Counted from the first letter of the stretch, positions 25,311-34,273 are shown. The stretch is 64,000 nt of DNA from CAYVHB01 sp964450865 (GCA_964450865.1 CAYVHB010000011.1:1-64000), one strand, 5' to 3'. Notes: generated by a model from the sequence alone, not told the origin. Program-made: numbers and translations.

Positions 25311-26368
25311 CGTGCCGCCCCCCGTCCACCCGGATTTCCGTTTGATTTTCCGTTTGATTGATCACCTGGGCTGCTGCCCGGGGTGCTGTTCGAAACGCCG
25401 TTCGGTTTCCATCTGGCCAGGAGCAGGGCCCGGCGCACCGCCTGCCGGAAGCTGATGCCGCCCATCAGGCCGTGGGGCCGGAAGATCATGATCACAATCA
25501 GCAGCAGCCCGTAGACGATCATGCGGTAATTGGCCAGGGAGCGCAAGACCTCGGGAAAGGCCGTCAGGACGACGGCGCCGATGATCGTGCCCGGGATGCT
25601 GCCGAGGCCGCCGAGGACCACGATACACAGCAGGTCAACCGACTTCAGGAAGCCAAAGTCCGTGGGCTGGATAAAGGTGGTGGTATGGGCAAACAGCGCG
25701 CCGCCGACTCCGGCACAGAACGAGCCGATGGCGAAAGCCTGGATTTTGTAGCGGGCGGTGTTGATGCCCACAGCAGCCGAGGCGATTTCATCCTCGCGAA
25801 TTGCCAGCATCGCCCGCCCGACGCGCGATTTTTCCAGCGCAACCATGGCCAGGATCGTAAGGACCACCAGCGGCAGGACGATGGAAAAGGAGGTTGCGCC
25901 GCGAATGCCGAGGAAGCCGATCGCCCCGTTGGTGATTTTCAGATTGGTAAAGACTACGCGCACGATCTCGGCAAAGCCCAGTGTAGTGATCGCCAGGTAG
26001 TCGCCGGTCAGGCGCAGGATGGGAAAGCCGATGATCACGGCAACGAGAGCGGCAATCAGGCCACCGATGACAAGGCCGGCCAGGAAGGGCAGACGGTAAT
26101 TGACGGTTGCAATCGCCGAGGCATAAGCACCGATGCTCATAAATGCGGCGTGGCCCAGGGACAATTGCCCGGTCACGCCAGTGATCAGGTTCAGGCCCAG
26201 CCCCATGATCATGTTGATCCCGATAAACAGCATGATGTTGAGTATATAGGCCGGGATCAGGCCGGCCGCCAGCCAGCCTGTGAAGGACAGGAATGCCAGG
26301 GCTGCCAGGAAGACCACCACCTGGAAATACCAGTTGTTGAGCCATTTTGTGAACGGATTGCTGGCCAT
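25307..26368 (-). CDS. livM: Branched-chain amino acid ABC transporter permease LivM
   Basis: This 353-residue permease has about 9-10 transmembrane segments and the LivM motifs GLNLITGVTGQLSLGHAAFM and ITTLGFAEIVR. After the last helix there is a Pro/Gly/Ser/Asn-rich cytoplasmic tail of about 40 residues, longer than usual. I prefer ATG 26368 (GAGG 9 bases upstream); ATG 26383, which overlaps the livH stop as ATGA, is the alternative. It forms the channel with LivH. Confidence 0.9.
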   Translation of the reverse strand: MASNPFTKWLNNWYFQVVVFLAALAFLSFTGWLAAGLIPAYILNIMLFIGINMIMGLGLNLITGVTGQLSLGHAAFMSIGAYASAIATVNYRLPFLAGLVIGGLIAALVAVIIGFPILRLTGDYLAITTLGFAEIVRVVFTNLKITNGAIGFLGIRGATSFSIVLPLVVLTILAMVALEKSRVGRAMLAIREDEIASAAVGINTARYKIQAFAIGSFCAGVGGALFAHTTTFIQPTDFGFLKSVDLLCIVVLGGLGSIPGTIIGAVVLTAFPEVLRSLANYRMIVYGLLLIVIMIFRPHGLMGGISFRQAVRRALLLARWKPNGVSNSTPGSSPGDQSNGKSNGNPGGRGAAR

Positions 26369-26379
26369 GCCTGCCGACC

Positions 26380-27246
26380 TCATACTTTTCGGTTGATTTT
26401 GCGGCCCATGATGCCTGATGGCTTGACCAGCAGGACAATGATGAGAATCGCAAAGGCAAAGGCGTCCTTGTACTCGGATAAATTCAGTGTGACGCCGAGA
26501 ATTTCCATCAGGCCGATGACCATCCCGCCGATCATGGCGCCGGGGATGCTGCCGATGCCGCCCAGCACGGCGGCGGCAAATGCTTTCAGGCCGGCCATCA
26601 GGCCCATGTAGGGCTGGACAGCGTTGAAATAAACGCCGGCCAGGACACCGGCTGCTCCGGCCAGCCCGGAACCGATGGCAAACGTGATCGAAACGACCAG
26701 GTCAATGTTGACACCCATCAGGCTGGCCGCATCCCGGTCCTGGGCGGTAGCCCGCATGGCCCGGCCGATTTTGCTGTAGGTGACAAAAAGGTGCAGGGCC
26801 AGCATCAGGACGGCTGCGCTGCCGATGATGATGATCTGATAGATCGTGATCTGGAAATTGCCCAGTTCGAGGATCCGGTTCTCGAACAGCTTGGGGAAGC
26901 CGCGCGTATTGGGTCCCTTGACCAGGACCATCAGCGATGAGAGGAAGATCGACACGCCAATTGCGCTGATCAGGGCGGACAGGCGCGACGAACGGCGCAC
27001 CGGTTTATAGGCGAAATGCTCGACCACGATGCCCAGCACCATGGTCAGGAGAATCGCCCCGCCCAGCGCGCCATAAACGCCGACTTTGATGGCACTGGCC
27101 AGCAGCAGGCCGGTAAAGGCGCCGACCATGTAGATATCGCCATAGGCGAAATTCACCATGCCGATGATGCCGTAAACCATGGTGTAGCCCAGGGCAATCA
27201 GCGCATAAATGCTGCCCAGGGCGATGCCATTAATCAATTGCTGCAT
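26380..27246 (-). CDS. livH: Branched-chain amino acid ABC transporter permease LivH
   Basis: This 288-residue permease has about 8 transmembrane segments and LivH family segments such as GIALGSIYALIALGYTMVYGI, at the very N-terminus, and ATAQDRDAASLMGVN, the coupling-loop region that contacts the ATPase. It starts about 360 bases downstream of livK, with a hairpin in between that may lower expression of livHMGF relative to the binding protein. Confidence 0.92.
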   Translation of the reverse strand: MQQLINGIALGSIYALIALGYTMVYGIIGMVNFAYGDIYMVGAFTGLLLASAIKVGVYGALGGAILLTMVLGIVVEHFAYKPVRRSSRLSALISAIGVSIFLSSLMVLVKGPNTRGFPKLFENRILELGNFQITIYQIIIIGSAAVLMLALHLFVTYSKIGRAMRATAQDRDAASLMGVNIDLVVSITFAIGSGLAGAAGVLAGVYFNAVQPYMGLMAGLKAFAAAVLGGIGSIPGAMIGGMVIGLMEILGVTLNLSEYKDAFAFAILIIVLLVKPSGIMGRKINRKV

Positions 27247-27402
27247 GAGATTGTCCAGAATGTTCGACCTCCTCGCGCCTGTGAAATGGCTATGAAATCA
27301 AAACCGCGTCGTGTCCGCGTCAGCCATCCAGGCCAGCGGTCACCCCGCACCGGTGAAATTTCAGTTTATTGCCAGTCACGATCCGTCACTGCCAGATAGA
27401 CA

Positions 27403-27435
27403 GTAGCAGCCCGGCTGGAAAACCGGCGCTGCTAC
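27403..27435. terminator. Hairpin between livK and livH
   Basis: GTAGCAGC (27403-27410) pairs with GCTGCTAC (27428-27435), extended inside by CCGG/CCGG. On the minus strand there is no T-run, so partial termination or message stabilisation between livK and livH is more likely than full termination. Confidence 0.55.
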
Positions 27436-27456
27436 CTTTTCGATCGATCCTATCCA

Positions 27457-27576
27457 GTTGATGGGCGATGCCGCTCCAGCCGAAGGACGCTGATTCGTGT
27501 TTGCGCCGACGGATGCTGATTCATGCTTGCGCCGGGATGCCCGCCCGGCGGTCATGCTGTTGATGGGCGATGCCGC
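27457..27576. repeat. Interleaved short direct repeats between livK and livH
   Basis: GTTGATGGGCGATGCCGC occurs at 27457-27474 and 27559-27576. Between them, GCTGATTC plus TTGCGCCG units recur at 27489-27508 and 27515-27534 with two changes. No open reading frame or known element explains them. Confidence 0.75.
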
Positions 27577-27604
27577 AGTCAAAGCCGATCCGCGATTGTC
27601 TGGC

Positions 27605-28771
27605 TCACTGGCCGACAGGGATCTTTTTCAGCAAGGTGAATTTGCCGCCTTTGACCTCAAGCAGGCAGACCGGGCTCTTGACCGGCTCGCGGTTGGCATC
27701 AAAAGTAATGGTGCCGGAAACGCCCTGGTAATTGCTTGTCTTGGCCAGGGTGTCCTTGAAGACGGCCGGGTCGGCGCTCTTGGCATCGGTGATCGCCTTG
27801 GCAATCATCATGACCGCATCGTAGCCCTGGGCGGAGAACAGGTCAGGCATTTCGTTGTTGTTCTTGGCTTTGAAGGTATCGATGAACTTCTGCGTGGCGG
27901 GCTCGGGCTGTTCGGGAGAAAAACCGGCAAAGGAGATCAGGCCTTCGACCGAGTCCTGGCCGATTTTCATCAGATCCTCGCCCTGCAGGCCATCGCCGCC
28001 GACCATGATGGCGGTAATGCCGATTTCCCGGGCCTTTTTCATGATCAGGGCCGCTTCGGTATAATAACCGGAGAAGAAAATAACGTCCGGGCTGGCGGCT
28101 TTGATCTTGGTCATCTGGCCGCTGAAATCAGTATCCTTGTCCTGGATGAATTCCTCGATGACGATATTGCCGCCGTTGGCCGCAATGGCATCGGTGAAGA
28201 TCTTGGACAGGGAGACGCTGTAATCGTTGTTTTTTGATGTGATCAGGGCGATATTCTTCCAGCCCTTCTCCTGAATGATGTATTTGACAGTGGCCGGAGC
28301 GGCGATGGCATCCAGCAGGGTATTGCGGAAGACATAGGGCCCGATTTCAACAACGCCTGTACCGACCGCGCCGGCGGAAAGCAGCACGACTTTGTTGTTG
28401 TTGGCAATCTGCCCGACGACGCGGGTAATGCCGGTTGTCGGATCGCCGATGATAGCCACGACTTTATCCTGGCTGATATACTTATTGGCGATATTGATGG
28501 CCTGGTCCTTCTGGCCGGCGTTGTCTTCCTCGACCAGCTCGACCGGCCGGCCCAGCAGGCCGCCGCTCGCATTCAGCTCGTCGATGGCCATATGCAGGCC
28601 CTTGAGGGTGTTGATGCCATACATGGCGACGTCACCGGTCTTGGCCCCCATGAAGCCGATTTTTATCGGGTTTTTGCTGTTATTGGCACTGCCGGCGCAG
28701 CCAGCGAGGGCAGTCAGCATCAGGACGGCAACTAAAAGAACGACCAGGAATTTCTTGGCAAGATTTTTCAT
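27605..28771 (-). CDS. livK: Branched-chain amino acid-binding lipoprotein LivK-like
   Basis: This 388-residue lipoprotein has a signal peptide ending LAGC and a mature Leu/Ile/Val-binding-protein fold beginning IKIGFMGAKTGDVAMYGINTLKGL, with the family motif AIIGDPTTGITR. It is anchored outside the membrane and feeds LivHMGF. ATG 28771 has AAAGGAG 9 bases upstream; the ORF extends to 28861 without a ribosome-binding site. Family members also bind other amino acids or amides, so the ligand is not certain. Confidence 0.9.
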   Translation of the reverse strand: MKNLAKKFLVVLLVAVLMLTALAGCAGSANNSKNPIKIGFMGAKTGDVAMYGINTLKGLHMAIDELNASGGLLGRPVELVEEDNAGQKDQAINIANKYISQDKVVAIIGDPTTGITRVVGQIANNNKVVLLSAGAVGTGVVEIGPYVFRNTLLDAIAAPATVKYIIQEKGWKNIALITSKNNDYSVSLSKIFTDAIAANGGNIVIEEFIQDKDTDFSGQMTKIKAASPDVIFFSGYYTEAALIMKKAREIGITAIMVGGDGLQGEDLMKIGQDSVEGLISFAGFSPEQPEPATQKFIDTFKAKNNNEMPDLFSAQGYDAVMMIAKAITDAKSADPAVFKDTLAKTSNYQGVSGTITFDANREPVKSPVCLLEVKGGKFTLLKKIPVGQ

Positions 28772-28803
28772 CTGAGCTTCTCCTTTAGTGAAATTGCCGC
28801 TCC

Positions 28804-28812
28804 ATTCTATCA
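28804..28812 (-). promoter_or_regulatory. Extended -10 promoter of the liv operon
   Basis: On the minus strand TGATAGAAT is an extended -10 element about 33 bases upstream of the livK start. No good -35 box is at the standard distance; TTGTAT lies 20 bases upstream. Confidence 0.45.
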
Positions 28813-28882
28813 CAGTTTTTCTGAATAAGATACAATTTACCGCCCTTTCTGGCGCAAACAAGGGGCCGCGGGCCTCTGGACA

Positions 28883-29377
28883 TCACAGATTGATATAGAA
28901 AATGATGATATCGATAAAGCTGTCATCTGCCAGCCGGAAGCCGTTCGGGATGATGCCGGCCCGCTGGAAACCGAGCTTTTCATAGAGTCGGATGGCCGGC
29001 AGGTTGTTGACGACAACAGCATTGAATTGCAGGATCCTGAAGCCCAGTTCCCGCCCGGTCTGCAGCGAGTGGCGGACAAGTTTTTCACCGACCTTGCGGC
29101 CCCGGCTCTGTGCGGATACGGCATAGGAAGAATTGGCAATATGTCCGCAGCGGCCGACATTATTGGGGTGCAGGATGTACAGGCCCAGGATCTGCTGGCC
29201 ACTTTCGGCGACACCGGTGAAAGACTGGGCTGCGAAAAATCCGGCGGCCTCCGCCTCGCTCAGTGGCTCGAGCTGGGGAAAGGCATCGCCTGCTTCGACA
29301 ATGTGATTCCAGATCCGGGTCATGGCGGGAATATCGGCGGGCTGATAGGCGCGAACGATCACTTCCTGGCTGGACAT
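28883..29377 (-). CDS. GNAT-family N-acetyltransferase
   Basis: This 164-residue protein has the GNAT acetyl-CoA-binding core: VSAQSRGRKVGEKLVRHSL fits the Q/RxxGxG/A motif (about 90-108), and NLPAIRLYEKLGFQRAGIIP is the conserved motif B region. It transfers an acetyl group from acetyl-CoA to an unknown amine. Its start lies inside the last 19 bases of the upstream squalene-cyclase-like gene, so the two are translated from one message. Confidence 0.85.
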   Translation of the reverse strand: MSSQEVIVRAYQPADIPAMTRIWNHIVEAGDAFPQLEPLSEAEAAGFFAAQSFTGVAESGQQILGLYILHPNNVGRCGHIANSSYAVSAQSRGRKVGEKLVRHSLQTGRELGFRILQFNAVVVNNLPAIRLYEKLGFQRAGIIPNGFRLADDSFIDIIIFYINL

Positions 29378-30375
29378 GGTGGTTCATTCCTTTCGTAAAA
29401 TTGCAGGACCCGGCGGGCCCGCAGGGTGATCCATTTTGACGGCTTGCCCTTGGCCTCGATCCTGACCAGCATCCGGTCGTGCATCGTGCTTTCCAGGTTC
29501 CACTTGCCATCGGGCAGCTGTTTCTCGCGGATGATCGCGATGGCTTCGTCGAGCCGGCTGTCGCGGATATTCAGCGCGGCAAAGATATCGAGCAATTCCA
29601 GGATGTCGGTCTGATACATCAGGGGGAAGCCGAGCCTGAGCCAGCCGGGCCGGGATATCGTGGCCAGGTCGTGGCTCTTTTTGTAAAGATGGTGCTTGAG
29701 AAAATATTCCGTCAGTTCATCAAGCTTGCTGTTGACGGCGAAACTTCGCCGGGCGGCCGGAATGGCCGCCAGGGCTTTCAGGGCCTTGGCCACGCCCATG
29801 TGGCAGGAATGGCGGCCGAAACAGCCATCATGATCATAGAGTGGGCCTTTCGTCCGCCGGATCACACCATCACCATCGTCCGCCCGCTGGCAGGTGGTTA
29901 TCCAGCTGATGGCCCGCTGGACCCGTTCATCATCCAGGTAACCCAGGCAGATCAGGCTGTAAACCATATTGCCGGTCAGGCAGGGGATCACTGATCCGGG
30001 CAGGCCGCTGCCGGTCCTGGCGCTCATGTCATAGGCAAAACCGCCGTTTTCCACAGCCTGGGCATGTCTGAGAATGAATTCACAGGCTTGCCGGACTTGC
30101 AGATTGGCCGGGTCGGCAGCCAGTTCGGCGAGCAGAATCAGGTTCCAGACTGTCCCGGTATATTTGGCGCGGTAGAATCTGTCCGCCGGCGGCCAGGCGC
30201 CATCCGGATCTTGCAAGGCCAGGAGTTTCGGCACGGGGCCATGGGTCATGATCGCGTTTCGCGCAGCTGCGACAATGGCCGGCGGCGGGGCCTGACCGGC
30301 CAGCGTTGTCAGCGCCTGATAACGGACCGAGGGATTATCCTCGGTAAGCAGCCAGTCCAGAACAGGATCAGACAT
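29359..30375 (-). CDS. Squalene-cyclase/prenyltransferase-like alpha-toroid protein, function unknown
   Basis: This 338-residue soluble protein contains repeats of the terpenoid cyclase/prenyltransferase alpha-alpha toroid: LQDPDGAWPP (about 53-62) and EKQLPDGKWNLES (about 287-299) are QW-type repeats. It lacks the DxDD and DCTAE catalytic motifs of squalene cyclases, so an enzyme activity is not supported. A near-perfect ribosome-binding site GGAGGTGATC precedes ATG 30375. It is co-transcribed with the GNAT gene it overlaps by 19 bases. Some database relatives carry misleading nitrogen-fixation names; I see nothing to support that. Confidence 0.7.
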   Translation of the reverse strand: MSDPVLDWLLTEDNPSVRYQALTTLAGQAPPPAIVAAARNAIMTHGPVPKLLALQDPDGAWPPADRFYRAKYTGTVWNLILLAELAADPANLQVRQACEFILRHAQAVENGGFAYDMSARTGSGLPGSVIPCLTGNMVYSLICLGYLDDERVQRAISWITTCQRADDGDGVIRRTKGPLYDHDGCFGRHSCHMGVAKALKALAAIPAARRSFAVNSKLDELTEYFLKHHLYKKSHDLATISRPGWLRLGFPLMYQTDILELLDIFAALNIRDSRLDEAIAIIREKQLPDGKWNLESTMHDRMLVRIEAKGKPSKWITLRARRVLQFYERNEPPCPARK

Positions 30376-30438
30376 GCAGATCACCTCCAGATGTTGCCAA
30401 TGTGGTGCCGGATCATACTGTTATTCTATCTGCATCTA

Positions 30439-30468
30439 TTTATAGCATCTGATACAGATTGGTGACAA
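30439..30468 (-). promoter_or_regulatory. Promoter of the toroid-protein/GNAT operon
   Basis: On the minus strand TTGTCA (30463-30468) and TATAAA (30439-30444) are 18 bases apart, about 65 bases upstream of the start at 30375. Confidence 0.6.
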
Positions 30469-30623
30469 GCATGATAACAGTATCCTGTTTATCAAATGAA
30501 ACAGGTTCCGACATTGCGGATCCTGATCAGGGAAATTTAATCCTGGCCGCGCGCCGACAATAGCCAGATCCCGCCAGCGGTGCAATAATGATAATAGAGC
30601 CAGCCGCTGAACGATGCGCCCCG

Positions 30624-30661
30624 GCCTGTGAGACGGGCAATAGCCTGTGAGACGGGCAACG
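30624..30661. repeat. 19-bp tandem duplication
   Basis: GCCTGTGAGACGGGCAATA (30624-30642) is followed directly by GCCTGTGAGACGGGCAACG. Only the last two bases differ. It lies about 95 bases upstream of the RACo-like gene. Confidence 0.8.
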
Positions 30662-30755
30662 GCCTGGGAATCTTGCGGCATATTGGCGCAGGCCTGCAGC
30701 TGGTCCGCAGCTGGCCCGCAAAAGATGAATGCTGGCTGATCTGGTGGAGGTTGGC

Positions 30756-32675
30756 ATGAGTTTGTCGGTTCTATTCCCCGAGCATAAGAAGAAATACACG
30801 GCCAGGTCCGGGACGAGCCTGCTGAGTCTGATGCAGCAGCATCATATTGATCTGGCTGCTCCTTGCGGTGGCAAGAAAACCTGCCGCAAGTGCCAGGTTG
30901 AGGTGGCCGGCCTGGGCCCGGTACTGGCCTGTGATCTGATTCTGGACGAGTCGCTCTGGCAGCGGCTGAATCTCCCCGGTGATGCACCGCTGGTCGTGCA
31001 CGTCCCGCGATTGCCCGAGACCCTGATCGAATCTGACGCCATTGCCCCGCGCGCTCATGTGAATCCCCTGGCCTGCCGGGCCCGCGTCACCCTGCCAGCG
31101 CCCAGCATGGCTGATCTGCGGCCGGATGACCAGCGCTTCTATGAAGCGACAGGCAATCTGGTGCCGCTGCATCTTTTAAACGAACTGGCCCAGCGGATTG
31201 CGGACCGCCCGGAGGTCATTTACTACGACTTTCGTACAGATGACATGACAGTCGTCCGCTTTGTTGGCGATGATGAGACACCCATCCTGGGCTGTGCCGT
31301 TGATATCGGCACGACCACGCTGGCCGCCTATCTGTTTGATCTGCTGACTGGCCGGCAACTGGGCCGCTTGTCCCGGCAAAATCCCCAGAAACTCTATGGT
31401 GCTGATGTGATCAGCCGGATTGAATACGCCTCGGCTGGTCCAGAGCAGCTGAGGGATTTGCAATTGGCGCTCAATGAGGCTATTTCCGGCATGATCAATG
31501 ACCTGGTCACGCAAGCTGGCTACCCGGACTGCGCTGATTGCCTGGTCGTCACACTGGCGGGCAACACAACCATGACCCACCTGCTTTGTGGTTTGCAGCC
31601 GCGCCGCCTGGCCATGGCGCCGTTTATCCCGGTATCACTGCGCGGGATCATCGTGCCAGCTGCCACCATCGGCCTGATGATCACCCCGGTTACACTGGCG
31701 GTCGTCTTGCCAGCGATTGCCTGCTACGTCGGCTCGGATCTAAGCGCCGGCATCCTGGCTTGTGATTTGATGAATCCTGACCTGACCGTTGAAACCATGA
31801 AAAAAGCACTGCCTGGGACGGTGCGGATTTTGCTGGATATTGGTACGAATGGCGAAATCGTCCTGGCCGGGCCGCATGGCCTGATTGCTTGCGCCACGGC
31901 TGCGGGACCGGCTTTTGAAGGCGCCAATATTGCCTGTGGCATGCCAGCTTTGCCCGGGGCTGTTGATCAGGTCAATTGGGATGGCAGCACTTTGACGGTC
32001 TCCGTCATCGGCGGCGAGGGGAGCCCCATCATCGCCCGCGGCATTTGTGGTTCAGGCCTGGTGGCCCTGGTGGCTTCACTGCTTGATGCCGGGATCATTG
32101 ATGAAACCGGCCGAATCGTTGACTGTGATGAGCTTGAGGAGACCGGGGCAGCCGTTTCGCTGGCGTTGCGTCAGGCAATTGGAACGGTCGGCCCACAATC
32201 CGCCTTTTTCCTCGATGCTTTCCTGGCCCAGACCGCGAGCAACCGTTCCGGACAGGTCCATTTTCCAGCCAGCCGGCAGGCAGATTCTTCAGGCGGCCGC
32301 GTTTATCTGGCCCAGAAGGATGTGCGTGAGCTGCAAAATGCCAAGGCTGCGATTGCGGCCGGCCTGGCTATTCTGATTGAAGAATCCGGGGTGACGGATT
32401 GGGAGGCTTTTGCGCTGGAATTGGCTGGCGGCTTTGGCAATTACCTGAACGTCGCCCAGGCGATACGCATCGGCCTGATCCCGGCCGAGTTGTGCGGCAA
32501 AGTCCGGCCGGTTGGCAATACCTCCGGCCTCGGTGCCAGTCTCTGCCTGCTCGATCATGCCAATTTCCGGAAGACTGAGCAAATAGCCAGCCAGGTTCGC
32601 TATCTCGATCTCTCGGGCAACCCGCGATTTAATGATCTGTACATCGAAGCCATGCTTTTCCCCGAACTGGATTGA
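30756..32675 (+). CDS. RACo-like reductive activator of corrinoid protein (2Fe-2S ferredoxin plus ASKHA domain)
   Basis: This 639-residue protein has an N-terminal plant-type [2Fe-2S] domain with Cys37, Cys43, Cys46 and Cys59, a linker, then an ASKHA-type ATPase (DUF4445) starting GCAVDIGTTTLAAYLFDLL and including ILLDIGTNGEI and ICGSGLVALVASLLDAG. Known relatives (RACo, RamA) reduce inactive Co(II) corrinoid proteins back to Co(I) at the cost of ATP, in methyl-transfer pathways. GGAGG lies 5 bases before ATG 30756. No corrinoid protein or methyltransferase is in the window, so its partner must be elsewhere. It seems to be a single-gene transcript. Confidence 0.88.
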   Translation: MSLSVLFPEHKKKYTARSGTSLLSLMQQHHIDLAAPCGGKKTCRKCQVEVAGLGPVLACDLILDESLWQRLNLPGDAPLVVHVPRLPETLIESDAIAPRAHVNPLACRARVTLPAPSMADLRPDDQRFYEATGNLVPLHLLNELAQRIADRPEVIYYDFRTDDMTVVRFVGDDETPILGCAVDIGTTTLAAYLFDLLTGRQLGRLSRQNPQKLYGADVISRIEYASAGPEQLRDLQLALNEAISGMINDLVTQAGYPDCADCLVVTLAGNTTMTHLLCGLQPRRLAMAPFIPVSLRGIIVPAATIGLMITPVTLAVVLPAIACYVGSDLSAGILACDLMNPDLTVETMKKALPGTVRILLDIGTNGEIVLAGPHGLIACATAAGPAFEGANIACGMPALPGAVDQVNWDGSTLTVSVIGGEGSPIIARGICGSGLVALVASLLDAGIIDETGRIVDCDELEETGAAVSLALRQAIGTVGPQSAFFLDAFLAQTASNRSGQVHFPASRQADSSGGRVYLAQKDVRELQNAKAAIAAGLAILIEESGVTDWEAFALELAGGFGNYLNVAQAIRIGLIPAELCGKVRPVGNTSGLGASLCLLDHANFRKTEQIASQVRYLDLSGNPRFNDLYIEAMLFPELD

Positions 32676-32972
32676 ACCAGGACTGACGGGTGCTTTTACG
32701 TGCTGATGATGAACCAGATCCGGTATGTTCCCCAGTTATTCGCCCGGATTTGCGATTTTTTCAGATGAACCTGACTTGCAATCAACCGGCAGTCCACCTA
32801 TTATTATGATAGATAGATCAGATATTCTCGTTAGTCTGACGAATGGCAGGATATGATAAACAGCGGCTACAGCAGGCAACAGGACACAATGAGCAGCAGG
32901 ACACAATGGGCAGCAAGGCCAGTTGCATGACAGTCAAGACGGGCAACAGGGAAAGATGAACAGCAGGGCAAG
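32676..32972. other. Spacer between RACo-like gene and ROK regulator
   Basis: This 297-base stretch has no gene. Its second half is a degenerate array of short repeats: AGCAGGACACAATG occurs twice around 32890-32911, and AACAGGGAAAGATGAACAGC and relatives follow up to the ROK start. The ROK start has only a weak purine-rich site (CAGGGCAAG) upstream. Confidence 0.5.
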
Positions 32973-34130
32973 ATGAATCAGCGAAGTGTCAGCAATCAGG
33001 AAGTCAAGAAAATCAACCGCAATCAGATTTACCGGCTCATCAATGATCGTGAGCGGGTCTCCAAGCCTGAGCTGGCCGTCCTGCTGGGCCTGAGCATGCC
33101 AACCGTCATTCAGAATGTCAACGAATTGCTGGAACGGGGCCTGATTGCCGAGGTTGGTGCTTATGAGTCAACGGGTGGCCGCAAAGCCAAGGTCCTGGCA
33201 CCCGTTTACGATGCCTGCTACGCGATTGGTATCGACATTACCCAGAATCACATCGGCCTGGCTTTGACCAATTTATCCGGCGACGTTTTGCGCCATACCC
33301 GCCTGTATAAACCCTATGTCAATCAGGATGCTTATTATCGTGAGCTGGCGGAACTGGCTAATCAGTATCTCGCAGATACTGGCCGGCCTGCCGGGCGATT
33401 CCTGGGTTTTGGCATCGCCGTGCCGGGCATTGTCAGGCCAGACAGTCAGACCATCTCAAATTCCCACGCCCTGCGGATTAACAACGTTCCCTGCCGCACT
33501 TTCAGTCAATATTTCGGGCATCCCTGCGTTATCAGCAATGACGCCAATGCAGCCATGGTTGCCGAGATGTTTCACCATCCCCAGAAAGTGACGGCCGTTT
33601 ACCTGTCACTGAGCAACAGCGTAGGCGGAGCTATTTTTGCTGAGAAAATCGCCGGCCTGAGCGGCGAGCAGGCCAATGACAGTCTGTTTCTCGGTGATAA
33701 TTTCCGCAGTGGCGAATTTGGCCACATGACACTGTACCCCGGCGGACTGCCCTGTTATTGTGGCAAACTGGGTTGTGTCGACTCTTATTGTTCGGCAAAA
33801 CTGCTGGCCAGCCTGACCAATGGCAAGCTGGAGAAATTCTTTGACCGACTGGCGGATGAACCGTCCCTGCTGGCGACGTGGCAGGCGTATCTGCGTCATC
33901 TGGCAATTGCCATCAACAATTTGCGCATGGCTTTTGATTGTCAGATAATCATTGGCGGCTATGTCGGCAGCCATATTGAGCCGCATCTGGGCGCCCTGCG
34001 GGTGCTGGCCGCCCAGCTGAATACATTCGAAGCCGATGCCAGCTATATCAGGGCCTGCCGTTTCAAGACTGAAGCCTCAGCCCTGGGAGCCGCCCTGCGT
34101 CACGTCGACAATTTCATCAGCACCATCTGA
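32973..34130 (+). CDS. ROK-family transcriptional regulator
   Basis: This 385-residue paralogue of the regulator at 15474 has the same length and plan. A winged helix-turn-helix (VSKPELAVLLGLSMPTVIQ, about 30-48) precedes a ROK domain with the zinc motif CYCGKLGCVDSYC. The nucleotide-binding region GIDITQNHIGLALTN lacks the kinase DxGxT, suggesting a sensor of a free sugar or sugar phosphate. It lies directly upstream, same strand, of the polyol dehydrogenase, whose promoter carries an AT-rich palindrome. That makes it the leading candidate to bind this site and its twin at 23.5 kb. Confidence 0.88.
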   Translation: MNQRSVSNQEVKKINRNQIYRLINDRERVSKPELAVLLGLSMPTVIQNVNELLERGLIAEVGAYESTGGRKAKVLAPVYDACYAIGIDITQNHIGLALTNLSGDVLRHTRLYKPYVNQDAYYRELAELANQYLADTGRPAGRFLGFGIAVPGIVRPDSQTISNSHALRINNVPCRTFSQYFGHPCVISNDANAAMVAEMFHHPQKVTAVYLSLSNSVGGAIFAEKIAGLSGEQANDSLFLGDNFRSGEFGHMTLYPGGLPCYCGKLGCVDSYCSAKLLASLTNGKLEKFFDRLADEPSLLATWQAYLRHLAIAINNLRMAFDCQIIIGGYVGSHIEPHLGALRVLAAQLNTFEADASYIRACRFKTEASALGAALRHVDNFISTI

Positions 34131-34185
34131 ACAAGTACCTGACTGAGATCAAGGCAAATGAAACGCTGATTTTTAAATAAGAGCA

Positions 34186-34242
34186 TTGACAGGGCTAGCA
34201 GAATATGTTATTTTTTATTTACTTTAATAAAAGTGTATTAAA
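34186..34242 (+). promoter_or_regulatory. Promoter with ROK-type operator, polyol dehydrogenase
   Basis: TTGACA (34186-34191), 17 bases, then TATTTT (34209-34214), followed by the palindromic core ACTTTAATAAAAGT (34221-34234) over the transcription start. Bases 34207-34242 match 23531-23566 (opposite strand) at 32 of 36 positions. A protein bound here would block initiation. Confidence 0.78.
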
Positions 34243-34273
34243 AAGTGGCAATCGAAGCGAAGCAGGCAGGCAT

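Larger units (their letters stand above)
30376..30755. other. Divergent intergenic region
   Basis: This 380-base region separates the minus-strand toroid-protein operon from the plus-strand RACo-like gene. It holds the minus-strand promoter at 30439-30468 and a 19-bp tandem duplication at 30624-30661. I found no clear plus-strand promoter for the RACo-like gene. Confidence 0.6.

Noticed and set aside
23739..25361. 540-residue plus-strand ORF
   Set aside because: It is antisense to livF and livG, which are unambiguous ABC ATPases with Walker motifs.
29359..30375. True squalene-hopene cyclase
   Set aside because: It is half the usual length and lacks the DxDD catalytic motif.
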